A stretch of 64,000 nt of DNA from Hygrophila difformis (Eukaryota > Streptophyta > Magnoliopsida > Lamiales > Acanthaceae): contig JAOANR010000011.1 in NCBI GenBank assembly GCA_030278955.1, positions 29,764,403-29,828,402 of the forward strand, written 5' to 3'. Numbering within the stretch: position 1 is the stretch's first letter; each line of letters starts with the position of its first letter. This document shows positions 43,579-55,400 of the stretch, in pieces. Both the position numbers and the translations under genes were made by a program. Below the pieces are notes generated by a model. The model saw only the letters and a program-made list of their open reading frames with translations, was not told the DNA's origin and ran no database searches.

Positions 43579-46095
43579 CGGAAATTTAAATTGGGCCAAC
43601 ATGGCCAAAACACGGGTTAAACAGGCCCGTTATGCAATTCAGTCTCAAAACAAAAACTAAATGTCTACCCAATCCCATGCATGCAATGCTCATGCATAAT
43701 CGTCATACTCTGAAAGGAGAAAGTATGGTTTGGTTAGCAAAAACCTGCTGAGTAAGTTAATACATAGCATATGATCAAGGGGTTTCAAAGCCTTTAATTA
43801 ACTTAACAAAACATGATAGTAGACATTAATCCATTTAATTAAGTAAAACATAATCGCATAATTTAAAACATGGATTCTAAGTGACCATAAATATAGCTTG
43901 CAAGGTAAAATAATTCCAAGACATAATTTAAAAGCATAATTTAAATAAAAGAAGTAAATTCAAAGTCTTCTAATTTTCCCGTTACCTATAGTCGAGTATC
44001 AAGATATCATTGGTATTTCAAGTATTTCTCGATTGCAATGCAATCTCTACCATATTCAAGTAACCGTTGGCCGTAGCCAAATCCGCCATACCCTTTACCA
44101 CTCGGAGCCTCGGGAAACCCATACGGATACTCCCGAGAGTGTAGGCCCTAAATATCTCGCCGTTTTGGCATAATTTCTCATAATGTTCACCCTCGTCCAT
44201 TTAGGCACGAATCGAAAAGCTAGGGGGCACCCTGCAGAGCACTCACCCCCTACATAGGTCACACTCGTCCATCCAGGGACGAAGCGAAAAGCTAGAGGAG
44301 CACCCTATAGAGCACTCACCCTCTACGTAGAAAGCTCAATCTAGTCATAATGGAATTTTGAAAAGCGTTGTTTTTATTTTTCAAAAGAAGTTTCGTTCGC
44401 ATGTTTAGAAAGGACCAATTTGTAAAGTTTCGCAATTTCCTCAAAAATATATATTTCATATGGCCGTTGTCCGCGCCATTCACATTTAAAAATTCATTTC
44501 AGGGTAGAAAAATCGGAAAATTCTACAGTAGCTCGAAAACACAGTGGCGAACAAGTTTCGTGTTTTATTTTTTTCGATCCGGGGTAAGGAAACGAGTCAA
44601 AAGTTTGAATTTGTGCAAAGACAACAAGCTGTCAGGATTCAGGATGTAGTAATTTTCAAAGATCCGATTTTTAACTTATCAAAATGAACTTCAAAAGCTC
44701 TGAAATTTTACAGGCACAATATTAACACAAATATCTACAACTTTCGTTTTGAAACAGAAGTCTAATTCCAATCGGATCACTTATGAAAAATTGGATCAAT
44801 TTCAAAAACCAATTCTGTCAGCTTTTATAAGTTCTAAAAAAATGCAGATTAGTTCCGTTCGAATTCGGAGGTATTCATGACTCATAGATCTACAAATTTG
44901 ATATTCAACTCTAGTCCTAATTCGGCCTAGTCTAGTGTAAAAATAGCCAAGAAGTTCGAGACATAAATCTGTCACCATTTCAAGAGTCGAATTAAATGCA
45001 GGTTCGTCCGGGTAAGTTTTCAGGTAACAAAACTTAATGAAAAATTATGAAATTTTTACACAACATATATCAGGGTCTTAGGAACACTTTTTATGTTTTG
45101 AACTTTCTCGTTTGAGCATTTTAAAAGGTCTGAAAAATTCATACAAAAATTTTGCGCGTGTGGAAAAAGTTTTTATTATGATTTCTTGTTAAGTCTTTTC
45201 GTTCGGTTGATTTTAGTCACCCAAAACCATAAGTAAGCATTAACTTACTTGAATTGGATTATCCGGCTCATCTAATTCATAGTAGTGGCCTCACCGTTAG
45301 ACTCCTAGATCCGTCGAAATCTTCCTTCTTGGTCGGAATCGGGGTTTAGAAAAGAAAAAGGGCCAAGTTAGAACTCGTGTGCGAATACGAATGGAATTAA
45401 ATGAAAAAAGCCTTACCAACAGTGATGGGGAGTCTCTGATATTCATCCAATCTTGGTCATTGCTGCCTTCGTGCCTCCGACGACTTGGGAATTAGGGTTT
45501 TGAAAGTGTTTAGAGATTCAGAAGAGTTTGAAAAGTGTCCGCGGTCGAAGGAGAAGGTATTTACAGACTTAAGAGACCAGTAGGACGTCCAAGAGCTATC
45601 TTGGAGTATCTTGGGCCGAAAGACGTGCAACCGACGTCGAAAAATCCGAAATCGGGCGAGTAAATCTTGCTTTGCCCGTTTGTGGGAGCTGGCGCGCCCG
45701 TGGCGTGCGGAAGGGCTCGCCCCGCGCGGCATTGGCCTGGACTTCGGTCCGGGCCGGGTCGCGCGATCCGTCGGGCCTTTCCTTCTCTCTTTTGGACTTC
45801 TATCATTCTATGTTTTTGGGCTTCGATTTTTGGGCTATTTTTGGGTTCCAATTTCCTATCTTAATTTTATTTGGATCTTAATTAAATTTTGGATTCGAAT
45901 TAGTGAGTCCATTGGTATTGGGTTCCCGTGTAATAATTTATTTAATTAGTTTGTCTTCTGCTTCACAGGCTCTTGGAACTTAGTTTCTTTTTGAATTAAA
46001 TTCCTTTTCTCATTTCTTTCTCTAATTATTTATTTATTTATGTATTGTATTTAATTATTTATTTATTTTACGTTGCAAAAATTTCGGGTATTACA
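43325..46095 (-). repeat. Element C left (terminal) LTR
   Basis: 2,771 bp; minus strand TGTAATACCCGAAATTTTTGC at 46095 to CCGGGGTGTTACA at 43325. An (AT)n tract of about 32 bp at 43544-43575 is only about 12 bp in the middle LTR. It has about 75 bp of extra, partly duplicated sequence near 44240-44320. Donor-like GTAAG motifs near 45415 and 45245 on the minus strand. Confidence 0.88.
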
Positions 46096-46397
46096 GTCTA
46101 TCCTTCTTAAGAATCAACTTCGTCCTCGAAGTTGCGTTTCGGCTTTTCTCGCGCTCAGAGCTAGGGTCCTTTCATTTATTTTATTATTTTGTGACTGAAC
46201 TTAGAATTAAAATTTCTAAGCTGCCTACGTACCCAGTGAAGGGATCAAGCCATGACGTAGTTCAAAATAATTTGAATTTATTTATTTTTTATTTAGGATA
46301 CCTATTGTCGAGCCAAACTCAAAAATAAATGCCCATACCTTATTACGGGGTATCACATCTTCTTCCCCTTAGGACCTCAGTTATGTCCCCATAACTG
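46096..46397 (-). other. Element C copy 1: double hairpin-polypurine region and former LTR start
   Basis: Minus strand order: hairpin CAGTTATGGGGACATAACTG (46378-46397), relic tract CCTAAGGGGAAGAAGATG, former LTR start (block with ACTACGTCATGGCTTGATCC), hairpin CAACTTCGAGGACGAAGTTG (46115-46134), ATTCTTAAGAAGGATAGAC, LTR. Same order as in B and D. Confidence 0.8.
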
Positions 46398-47698
46398 CCT
46401 ACTCATTATTCTAAAAAAGGTTCGAGTATCGTCGCCTTGCGCAGGTATGTTTGCTTGATTTATCACTTTCAACGTCCCATGGGTCTCCCTTAATTATTCA
46501 GCTGGTCCCGATTTTTGTTTTGGTTCGGGTTCTGTTGAGGGTGTTGATTTTGGAGTCGATGCCTCTGGTTGTTGTCATTTTGACCATCAGGGTTCCGTGG
46601 CTGGTCAGGTCCGGCGACCAGATCCTCTCTTTTAGTGATATTCTTAATCTGGGTTCGACACTCTTTCATCCGATGTCCACGTCGACCATATCGGAAGCAT
46701 GTGTCGGGTTGAGGGCATCTTCTCACCAGATGAGGTTGGTTACACCTTGGGCATCGGGTTACTTAGTCCTTACGGTTGAAAATCCTTCAATTGTTGCCTC
46801 CATCGTTTCCTTGGGCTGGTCCATTTGGGCCATCACGAAAATTATTCCTACCCGGGTCATTATCAGTTCTGTGGTTCTTATCTCTCTTGTCTTGTCCTCG
46901 GGGACCTCGGCTAGTCTCACCTATCGTCTTCCGCTTCAGTCCTTGAACTCGGGCAATCGCTACCGCACGATCATAAACAGCTTGTTGGTCAGGGTAGTGC
47001 GCCCCTATGATCACCTCGCGAATTGCTAGATTTAAGCCCATTTCGAACTTCTGGGCTTTCTCCATGTCCGTCGGCACCAACCTTGGCGCAAATTTTACCA
47101 GATCCTTAAAGCGGGTGTAGTATTCCTGCACCGTTTGACCTTCTTGTTTTAATGATAGGAATTCCTCGTACATTGCTGCTTTCGTGCTCATGGGATAGAA
47201 TCGATCCCTGAGCAGCTCCATGAACTCTGCCCACGAATAGGGCTCTTCCTCCTCAGTCAACTTCCCTTGGGTGGCCTGCCACCAATCATCTACTTCGCCT
47301 CCCAAGTAGTACGAGGCGACGCGTACTTTCTCCCCTTCCGGGCACTTCACTGCGTTCAACAGTTTGTCGAACGTCCTTATCCATTCCTCCAATTTGGTCT
47401 TATCCTCCTCATCCGCGTAGTGTGGTGGCTGGTAAGGGTTCACCATTGCCAGATAATTGATGCAGGCATGGGGTGGAGGCACTGCCGCAGCTTTCCCTTG
47501 GTTCACTTGCGCATTTCCCAGCGCAATTAGAACCTCCTCTATCGTACGAAGACGATCGCCCACATTGTACGGTGCGGGGACGTCTTGCGCACCTTGGTTT
47601 TGAGCTCCTACTGGTGGAGCTGGCTCCGTGGTGTTTGGTGGTATTTCTTTAGTAGTTTGTGGTGCATGTTGGTTTCTCGGTCTTCCCCTTGGTGACAT
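46382..47698 (-). pseudogene. Element C copy 1 gag fused to the end of pol
   Basis: ATG at 47698 (MSPRGRPRN). Capsid part intact (WIRTFDKLLNAVKC, DDWWQATQ, FAPRLVPTD), then in-frame TGA 46787-46789 and TAA about 24 nt further on, then zinc knuckles: the first, CPRCNQPHLVRRC, is complete, while the second reads CFRYGRRGHRMKEC, with Tyr for the second Cys (copy 2 keeps Cys). After PAQGD (about 46433) the sequence joins directly to the pol C-terminus region (RYSNLF...AVMGT, in another frame, stop TAA ending at 46382). About 3.4 kb present in D between these points is missing. Gag alone could package RNA; replication needed enzymes from a relative. Confidence 0.8.
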
Positions 47699-48501
47699 TC
47701 TATTATAAATGTGTATAGATTAGACTACAAGAGTTTGGATAGATCGTTTGGACAGGGAATTGAGAAATCATATAAGTAGTTGAGCGTTAGGTGTATATCC
47801 GGATGCAGCGTCCGGCCAAGGTTTTAATGGGCCGCGATTTGATTTTTTTTTTTTTTTGTACGCGACTAGGAGTAGCAAGTGTCGAGATTTATATGGGCAC
47901 GCTAAATATAAGTGATCAAGATCAAGGACTAAGACAAAGTTAATCTCAAGTTAGTACTTCTAAGTCGATGTGAAGCCGAAATCTAAGATGAGAATGTTAT
48001 TTCACAAATGTAATTCACTTAGAAGGGTTAGCAACATACAAGTCAACGATGCATGCATGCAAATGAAATGCAAACCCCCAATAATAATTTCATGCACTAC
48101 ATTTTATTTTCCCATGGGCTTTTATAAATAAAAACTTATCCCATGGTGAACTAAAATAATGGTGGTATTATTTGGGCCTCTATACGGGGCCAAAAGTAAA
48201 TAAATGTGGGCTTTATTTAAAACATAAGTATGGGCCTTAAGTGGGGTTTTAAAAATATTTGGGCCAAGAAAATTTTGGGCTCCCATTTAAAAATGAGATT
48301 GGGCTTTGAAAAATGATTGGGTTTAAAATAATTTGGCTCCAGTTTAAAAATAGTGATTGGGCGAACAATAATTTTGGCTAGAAAATTTAAAATAATTTGG
48401 GCTATAGTACATTTAAAACTAATAAGTAAAAATAATCATGGTTTAGAGTAATATGGTTTAAAAATAATAATGGTTTTAAAATAATAGTTTGAAAATAATT
48501 T
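47699..48501 (-). other. Element C leader, no ORF0
   Basis: About 800 bp between primer site and gag. No ORF0-like frame is found, unlike A, B, D and F. Just upstream of the gag ATG (minus strand) are CTAAT (47719-47723) and ATAATAG (ending 47700), the same branch-point/acceptor-like layout as in B and D. Confidence 0.55.
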
Positions 48502-48515
48502 GGATTCTGATACCA
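48502..48515 (-). other. Element C primer-binding site, slightly changed
   Basis: Minus strand TGGTATCAGAATCC, 3 nt after the middle LTR; differs from TGGTATCAGAGCCC of the related elements. Confidence 0.75.
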
Positions 48516-48518
48516 CCT

Positions 48519-48893
48519 TGTAATACCCCAGTTTTGATAACCCAGGCCGGGATGTCACCGCCACACCTCCCTAGCAAGACACGGTTTCTCCGAGCTTGCT
48601 AAAGAGATGCAAGGCTAGGTATTGCAGGATTTAAAACATTAAAAAACAGCCCATTGTAATAATTTGAAATTATCAGAGTAAATCATACGCAGTAGTAACT
48701 ATATAGCAGTGGAATGTAATTATTTAAATATATATATCAGGGAAAATTTAAATTGGGCTAATATGGCCAAAACAGGGGTTAAACAGGCCCGTTATGCAAT
48801 TCAGTCTCAAAATGAAAATTAAATGTCTTCCCAATCCCATGCATGCAATGCTCATGCATAATCGTCATACTGTGAAAGGAAAGAGAAAGTAGG
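48519..48893 (-). repeat. Element C middle LTR, part left of element D
   Basis: Matches 43325-43707 of the left LTR. The last five bases GTAGG (48889-48893) are the left target duplication of element D. Confidence 0.88.
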
Positions 48894-51502
48894 TGTAATA
48901 CCCGTGAATTTTCCATCATAAAATAAAACCATAATTAAGTAAATAAATAATAAATAAAATAAATACCATAAATAAATAAATGAATCCAACAAATAAAGAA
49001 GTAAATAAAGATAAGAAAATGATCAATGAGATTTTTACTTAAAAAGGAATTTAATTGGATAAGAAGAATTGTTAAAGGTAAATAAATGGTACACCAAAAC
49101 CCGACACTAATGAACTCGAGGATTCGAGTCCAAAACATCCAATTAGACCCGAGAATAAATTTAGAGAGAAAGTAGAAACCCGAAGATACCCCGGAAATCG
49201 GAATTCGGAAGCATAGAGGGATAGAAACCCGAAAGAGTGGCGGAAAAGCACGACGGATCGCACGACCCGCCCGGACCGAAGTCCAGGCGAGAGTCGCGCG
49301 GTGGCCGCGCGGTGAAGGGGGATTAGCGCGCCACGACCGCGCCATTTGACAGATTTGGTTGTTGCGTGAATCTCTCGCCCGAACGCGGATTTTTCGACTT
49401 TCGGTTGAACATCTCTCGACCCAAGACCTTTAGGTCAGATGTTGGACACCCTAGGGATTGAGAAATCTATAAATAAGCCCCTTGGGAGCCCCAAACAAGT
49501 TTACAAAACCCTACAACCTTCTATACGTTCGAAACCCTAAATTCGGAGTCGACGGAAAGCACCAAACGGAGGCAGCAGCTTTGGACGAAAATCCAAGGAT
49601 CTCCAAACGTTGTGGTAAGCTCTAGTCCGATAAATCTTTTCACGTTTCAATCCGAAAACGGATTCTAACTTCGGTTCTTCTCTTTCTACACCCCGTATTG
49701 GATTTGGATCGTAGAACCCGACGAACGGAGAGGAGAAACGGTGATCTGGAAGCCACGCCTCCGAATTAGACATCCCCGACGTTCATAAACTCAGTAAGTT
49801 AACTCTTACATGGTTTTGGGATGAATTAAAACATTCAAAACTAAAAGATTATCAAGAAACCGTAAATCTGTCAATCTAAACTTTCTATCGGCGCAACAGA
49901 TTTGTTGAATTTTTCCGAACCTTAAAACGAACTCAAACGGAAAAACTTAAAACACGAAAAACGTTCCTAAGACTTAGATCTAGCTACTGTAAATTTTTGA
50001 GAACTTTTGGAATTGATTTGATATGTGAAAACTCATTGAAACCGAGCTGTTTAAATCTAGATCTTGAAATCTTGGACAGAACTTAGGAATGATCTTGATC
50101 ACGTTTTTGACATAGGATCTAGGCTGTTTTAGATCTTTGGCCGAACATGAAAGTTGTAGATAAATGTCTTAAGATGATCTCTGTCAAATTTCATTAAATT
50201 TGGAGTTGAATTGCTATGGTAGAATTCGAAATCTTTAAACTGTGACACATAAAACTCGGACAGAATTCTTCTTATGCGAAAATTGGTGATTTTGACCTAC
50301 TTAGGTATCTCGGATTGAAAACGTTAAAACACGAAAGTTGTAGATCTTGATGTTTCCGAGTTCGATATGAAATTTTGGAATTTTTGGAATTAAATCTGAT
50401 TTTAGACGAATTTTAGAGTAAACTGTGATTTACCGAAACGAAATCTTGAAATCTTGTTGAAACATGGGATTAACCTTTAGGGTTGAAACGAGTTGAGATG
50501 TTATTTCTTAATAAATACAATTGAAGTCAGATTTTAAAAATTAAATCCCCTTACAAACTTGATAGATTAAAATTAGGGGTGAGTGCTCTGCAGGGTGCCC
50601 CCTAACGATTCACTTCGTGCCGTAATGGACGATGGTGACCCCGCGCGCTAAACTTGAGATATGGATTGCCTAAACGGCGAAATATAGAGCCTACACTCTC
50701 GTGAATATCCGTATGGGTTTCCCGAGGCTCCGGAGTGGTACTGGGTATGGCTGATACGGTTGCGGCCGCCGGGCTACCGGCTAAACTTGTTGACATCGCG
50801 ATTTTATCGTGAAACTTTGAAATACCGAATCGGGGATGTAATGGGGATTCTAAATTAAATTAAACTAGATTAAATTATATTGTTGTCCAATTAAATTATT
50901 TAAATGCTTTATTTAAATTATGGCTTTTATGATGATCCATGTGATATGTGTTATTAAATAGAGCCCTGAGATAATTTAGGCTACTGCACACTTGATTAGA
51001 TTAAATTATATATTATGTTATTATCATGTTTTTGTTAAATTATTGAATTAATGGCTTTTAAACCCTACGATCATGCATGTGTTAACTTACTCAGCAATTT
51101 TGCTGACCAAAACCATTTTTATTCCTTTCCTTACAGAATATGTGGAATGAGCATGTGTGAGCACGATTCATGCATGGGATTTTGTGGAACACTTATTTTG
51201 CTTTTAAATTTCGTACTTAGACTATATTATGAACGGGCCTGTTTAACCCGTGTTTTGGCCATGTCGGCCCCTTTTATATTTTCCGCTGCGATATTGTACT
51301 AAACTAAATATTTCCGCTGCGCTATGCTATTATTGTTATTTTCGAATTATATTGTATGGGCTATTTGAATGCTTAAAATGTTTTGTTAAATACTGCAATA
51401 CCTAGCCTTGCATCTCTTTAGTAAGCTCGGAGAAACCGTGTCTTACTAGGGAGATGTGGCGGTGACATCCCGACCTGGGTGACCAAAAATCGGGGTGTTA
51501 CA
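48894..51502 (+). repeat. Element D 5' LTR
   Basis: 2,609 bp. TATA box at 49468-49475; donor-like GTAAGC at 49615 and GTAAGT at 49794; conserved LTR end shared with B (CTAGCCTTGCATCTCTTTAG to GGGGTGTTACA). Confidence 0.92.
49468..49475 (+). promoter_or_regulatory. LTR TATA box (element D, 5')
   Basis: TATAAATA in AAATCTATAAATAAGCCCC, about 575 bp into the LTR; repeated at 58011-58018 in the 3' LTR. About 145 bp ahead of the first donor-like GTAAGC. Confidence 0.65.
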
Positions 51503-51505
51503 AGT

Positions 51506-51518
51506 TGGTATCAGAGCC
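51506..51518 (+). other. Element D primer-binding site (initiator tRNA-Met)
   Basis: TGGTATCAGAGCC, 3 nt after the LTR. Confidence 0.9.
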
Positions 51519-51718
51519 CGGCTATTTTTAAACTATTATTTTTAAACCATTATTATTTTTAAACTACTATTAATATTTTGACTATTATTTTAAATTTTAA
51601 ATTATTATTTCCATGGAGAAATTTTTTTTAAAACCCATGGGAAAAATATATATATGGTGCATTAAATTATTATTGGGGGGAAATATCATTTGCATATGCA
51701 TGTTGCATCTCTGCTATG

Positions 51719-51868
51719 AACTTAGAATCTTGGAAACTTGAACTTAGAATCTTGGCGAAACTTGAACTTAGCATCTTGGCGAAACTTGAACTTAGAATCT
51801 TGGAAACTCGAACCTTGAATCTTGGCGAATTGAACTTAGAATCTTGGCGAATATTAACTTAGATCTCT
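51719..51868 (+). repeat. Short tandem repeat in element D leader
   Basis: Several degenerate copies of a unit containing GAACTTAGAATCTTGG, alternating with CGAAACTT, run up to ORF0. Element B has two or three such units at 14809-14865. Confidence 0.7.
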
Positions 51869-51880
51869 TGCTTGCGCTAG

Positions 51881-52216
51881 ATGGCTAGTCAAGACATGAT
51901 GCAGTTGATGGTCAGGATGATAAGCGTTCATCTTGATTCCCACCAGACCCTAGAGCAGATGAAGTACCGTATGGCTCAATTGGAGGCCAATTTACGCCAC
52001 ATGGGCAACTTGAGAGAGGCGGATCATCACCGCATAAACCAACTCGAGCGCCAAGTCCAAACCCTCACTACGCAAAACTCAATACTAAAAGAATACATCG
52101 ATGCCCACGGGCAGGACTTAAACACTATCTTTGATGAGCTGATGCCGCCGAGTTCGGAGGAGGAAGATCCGGAGGAAGATCCTGCTACCCCACCGGAGGA
52201 TGTCATGAGACACTAG
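51881..52216 (+). CDS. Element D leader ORF0 (coiled coil with acidic tail)
   Basis: 111 residues, ATG preceded directly by TAG. Coiled-coil part with MGNLREADHHRINQLERQVQ (about residues 46-65) and acidic tail SSEEEDPEEDPATPPEDV. It differs from the ORF0 of B by substitutions only, apart from the C-terminal end (MRH added), so the frame is kept between the two elements. No homology to a named retroelement domain is recognised. 52217-52481 is an AT-rich spacer with an (AAAAC)n-like tract. Confidence 0.65.
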   Translation: MASQDMMQLMVRMISVHLDSHQTLEQMKYRMAQLEANLRHMGNLREADHHRINQLERQVQTLTTQNSILKEYIDAHGQDLNTIFDELMPPSSEEEDPEEDPATPPEDVMRH

Positions 52217-52481
52217 AGCTTCTAGTATTAGATACTATTTTGCTAGGAAAATATTTCTACTTTTGTACTAAAATTTCTTTTGAGGAAATAAAATGCCCGA
52301 TTTATTTTTTTTTTAAATCAAAACAAAACAAAACAAAATAAAATAAAACCCCGAAGCATACGATGCTTCTTAATCCGAACAAAGCATCACGTGCTAAATT
52401 GCTACACACATATACATTCATAGAAATTGCTTAGACTATATGCTAAATTCACCAGCCCTAATCTATCATATTTGTACCAGA

Positions 52482-55400
52482 ATGGCACCCAGAGGAAGAG
52501 GAAGAGGCAGAACCCAACCCGCTCCCCAAACCACCACTGAAACACCTACTGAAACACTACCAAACGTCACTGAACCAATTCAACCTGATGAGGAACAACC
52601 CCAAGGTGCGCAGGACGCCCCCGCACCGAACAATGTGGGCGATCGTCTTAGGACGATAGAGGAAGTGTTGATTGCGCTCGGAAATGCGCAAGTCAACCAG
52701 GGTCAAGCTGCGGCGGTACCTCCGCCCCAAGCTCGCCCTAACTACCTGGCGATGGTGAATCCTTACCAGCCACCCCACTATGCTGGTGAGGAGGACCCAG
52801 CTAAACTGGAGGAATGGATCCGGACTTTTGACAAGCTGCTGGGAGCGGTCAAATGTCCGGAAGGAGAGATGGTACATGTCGCTTCATACTACTTGGGAGG
52901 CGAAGCTGACGACTGGTGGCAAGCAACGCAAGCCAAACTGACTGAGGATGACGAGCCTTACTCGTGGATGGAGATGATGGAACTACTCAGGGATCGATTC
53001 TATCCCTTGAGTACTAAAGCTGCCATGTACGAAGAATTCCTGTCGTTGAAGCAAGGAAGCCAAACGGTGCAGGAATACTACACCCGCTTCAAGGAGCTGG
53101 TGAGGTTCGCACCAAGGCTAGTGCCCACTGATGCGGAAAAGGCACAGAAGTTCGAGATGGGACTAAACCTGTCTGTGCGCGAGGTGATCGCGGGGGTACA
53201 CTACCCCGATTTGCAAGCCGTATACGATCGCGCCGTAGCGGTGGCACGCGTGCAGCAGCTGAAAAGAAGGGTGAGTGGGGAGTCCAGCAGGGGTCCTCAA
53301 GACAAGAGAAGCCGAGACTCAAGAAACGAGAACAACACTGGGGGGAACGAGCAGCGCAGAGGGTCGAATAGGCCCCAGCAAAACAACACTGGGAGGAGGT
53401 TCAACCAAGAAGATCCGGTACCGCCTTGCCCGCGATGTGGACAACCACATCTGGCAAGGGGATGCCCGCAACAAGGCGCCTGTTACCGATGCGGTCGAAT
53501 GGGTCACGTTCGACGGGATTGTCGGACTAGGCTCGAGAACATAACAAAGAGGGACGACTTAGTCGCGGGGCAAGAACAGCCTCAAAACCAAAACGGGCGA
53601 AACGGGAATAACCAAGGGTACAGACCCCCTCAGAATAGACCGCAGAACCAGAACCAGAACCAACGACCTCCGCCCCCGCAGAATCAAAACCAACAGCAAA
53701 ACCAGCAGCAGAACGCGAATCAGCAGGGCAACCAAGGACGCCCTGTGGGGAGGCTCAATGTGGTCAACCAAGCGGACGTGCCTGCGCAAGGAGAAGTGAT
53801 GGCAGGTACATTTTATGTGTTGAATACGCCCCTTAGAGTTCTATTTGATTCTGGAGCTAGTTTCTCAATTATAGCATCAAGGATAGTGCCTGAGTTAGAT
53901 CTACCTAAGTGCGAGAGAATTAGCTTAGGAATTCAATTGCCTTCTGGAGAAGTAGTGTCTTGCTCTAAAACGATACAACGGAATTCCTGTAGTGATAAAG
54001 AACGTAGAATTCTTCGCGAACTTGGTAGAATTTTACTTAAGAGACTTTGACATCATACTGGGGATGGATTGGCTATCCCAGTATAAAGCGGTGATCGAAT
54101 GCCAAAAGCAAAAGATCACCTTGTCAAAAAGTAGGGGAAAGAGAGTTATCTTTTACTCTCAGCCCCCTAAGAAAAGTAACAAAATCGTTAGTGCACTTAA
54201 ACTAAGTAACTTGATGCGTAAGGGGTATGAACTATATGCGTGCTATGTGCACAACCTTGAGGCGGAAGAAAACAAGGTTGATAGCATACCAGTGGTAAGA
54301 GAATACCCGGACGTATTCCCTGAGGACGTTCCGGGCATGCCACCTGAGAGAGATCTTGAATTCACCATAGATCTCATTCCGGGGACAGAGCCTGTCTCGA
54401 AGGCTCCGTACCGGATGGCACCACTGGAAATGAAGGAGTTAAAGGAACAACTCGAGGAACTATTGGGAAAAGGCTACATAAGATCGAGTACGTCCCCTTG
54501 GGGAGCACCGGTTTTATTTGTCAAGAAGAAAGACGGAGGACTACGTCTTTGCATAGATTACCGAGGACTAAACCAAGTGACCATTAAGAATAAATACCCC
54601 CTACCGAGAATAGAGGATCTGTTTGATCAACTGAAGGGAGCTTCAGTATTCTCGAAGATCGATTTGCGATCTGGGTATCATCAATTGAGGATCGCCGAGA
54701 AGGACATTCCGAAGACGGCATTTCGAACGCGATATGGCCATTACGAGTTCACAGTGTTATCCTTCGGGTTAACAAATGCTCCGGCCATGGTCATGAATCT
54801 CATGAACAACGTGTTCCGAGAATTGTTAGATCAGTGCGTCGTAGTGTTCATCGACGACATCCTGATCTACTCGAAGAGCGAGGAGGAGCAGGCAAAACAC
54901 TTACATCAAGTGTTGGAAATCTTGCGAAGAAATCAGCTATACGGCAAGCTGTCGAAATGTGACTTCTGGCTGAAAGAAGTGGCATTTCTCGGACACATAG
55001 TATCCGCTGATGGAGTATCAGTGGATCCGGCAAAGGTCTCTGCCATAACTGAATGGGCAACTCTGAAAAGTCCAACGGAAATAAGGAGTTTCCTTGGATT
55101 AGCCGGATATTATAGACGATTTGTGAAGGACTTTTCAAGGATTGCACGTCCTTTGACCCAGCTACTGAAGAAAGGAGCAAAATACGAGTGGACCGAAGTG
55201 TGTGAGACTGCGTTTCAAGAGCTGAAGAAATGACTCACAACCACACCCGTATTAACATTACCATCAGAGAATGGTGACTTCGAAGTATATAGCGATGCTT
55301 CGAAGGAAGGTTTAGGTTGTGTCTTGATGCAAGACTCGAGAGTCATAGCCTATGCATCACGCCAACTAAAACCCCAGGAGGAAAATTATCCGACCCACGA

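Noticed and set aside
46451..47029. 192-codon plus-strand frame (and 62748-63242)
   Set aside because: Antisense shadow of the C-element gag zinc-knuckle region; no domain.
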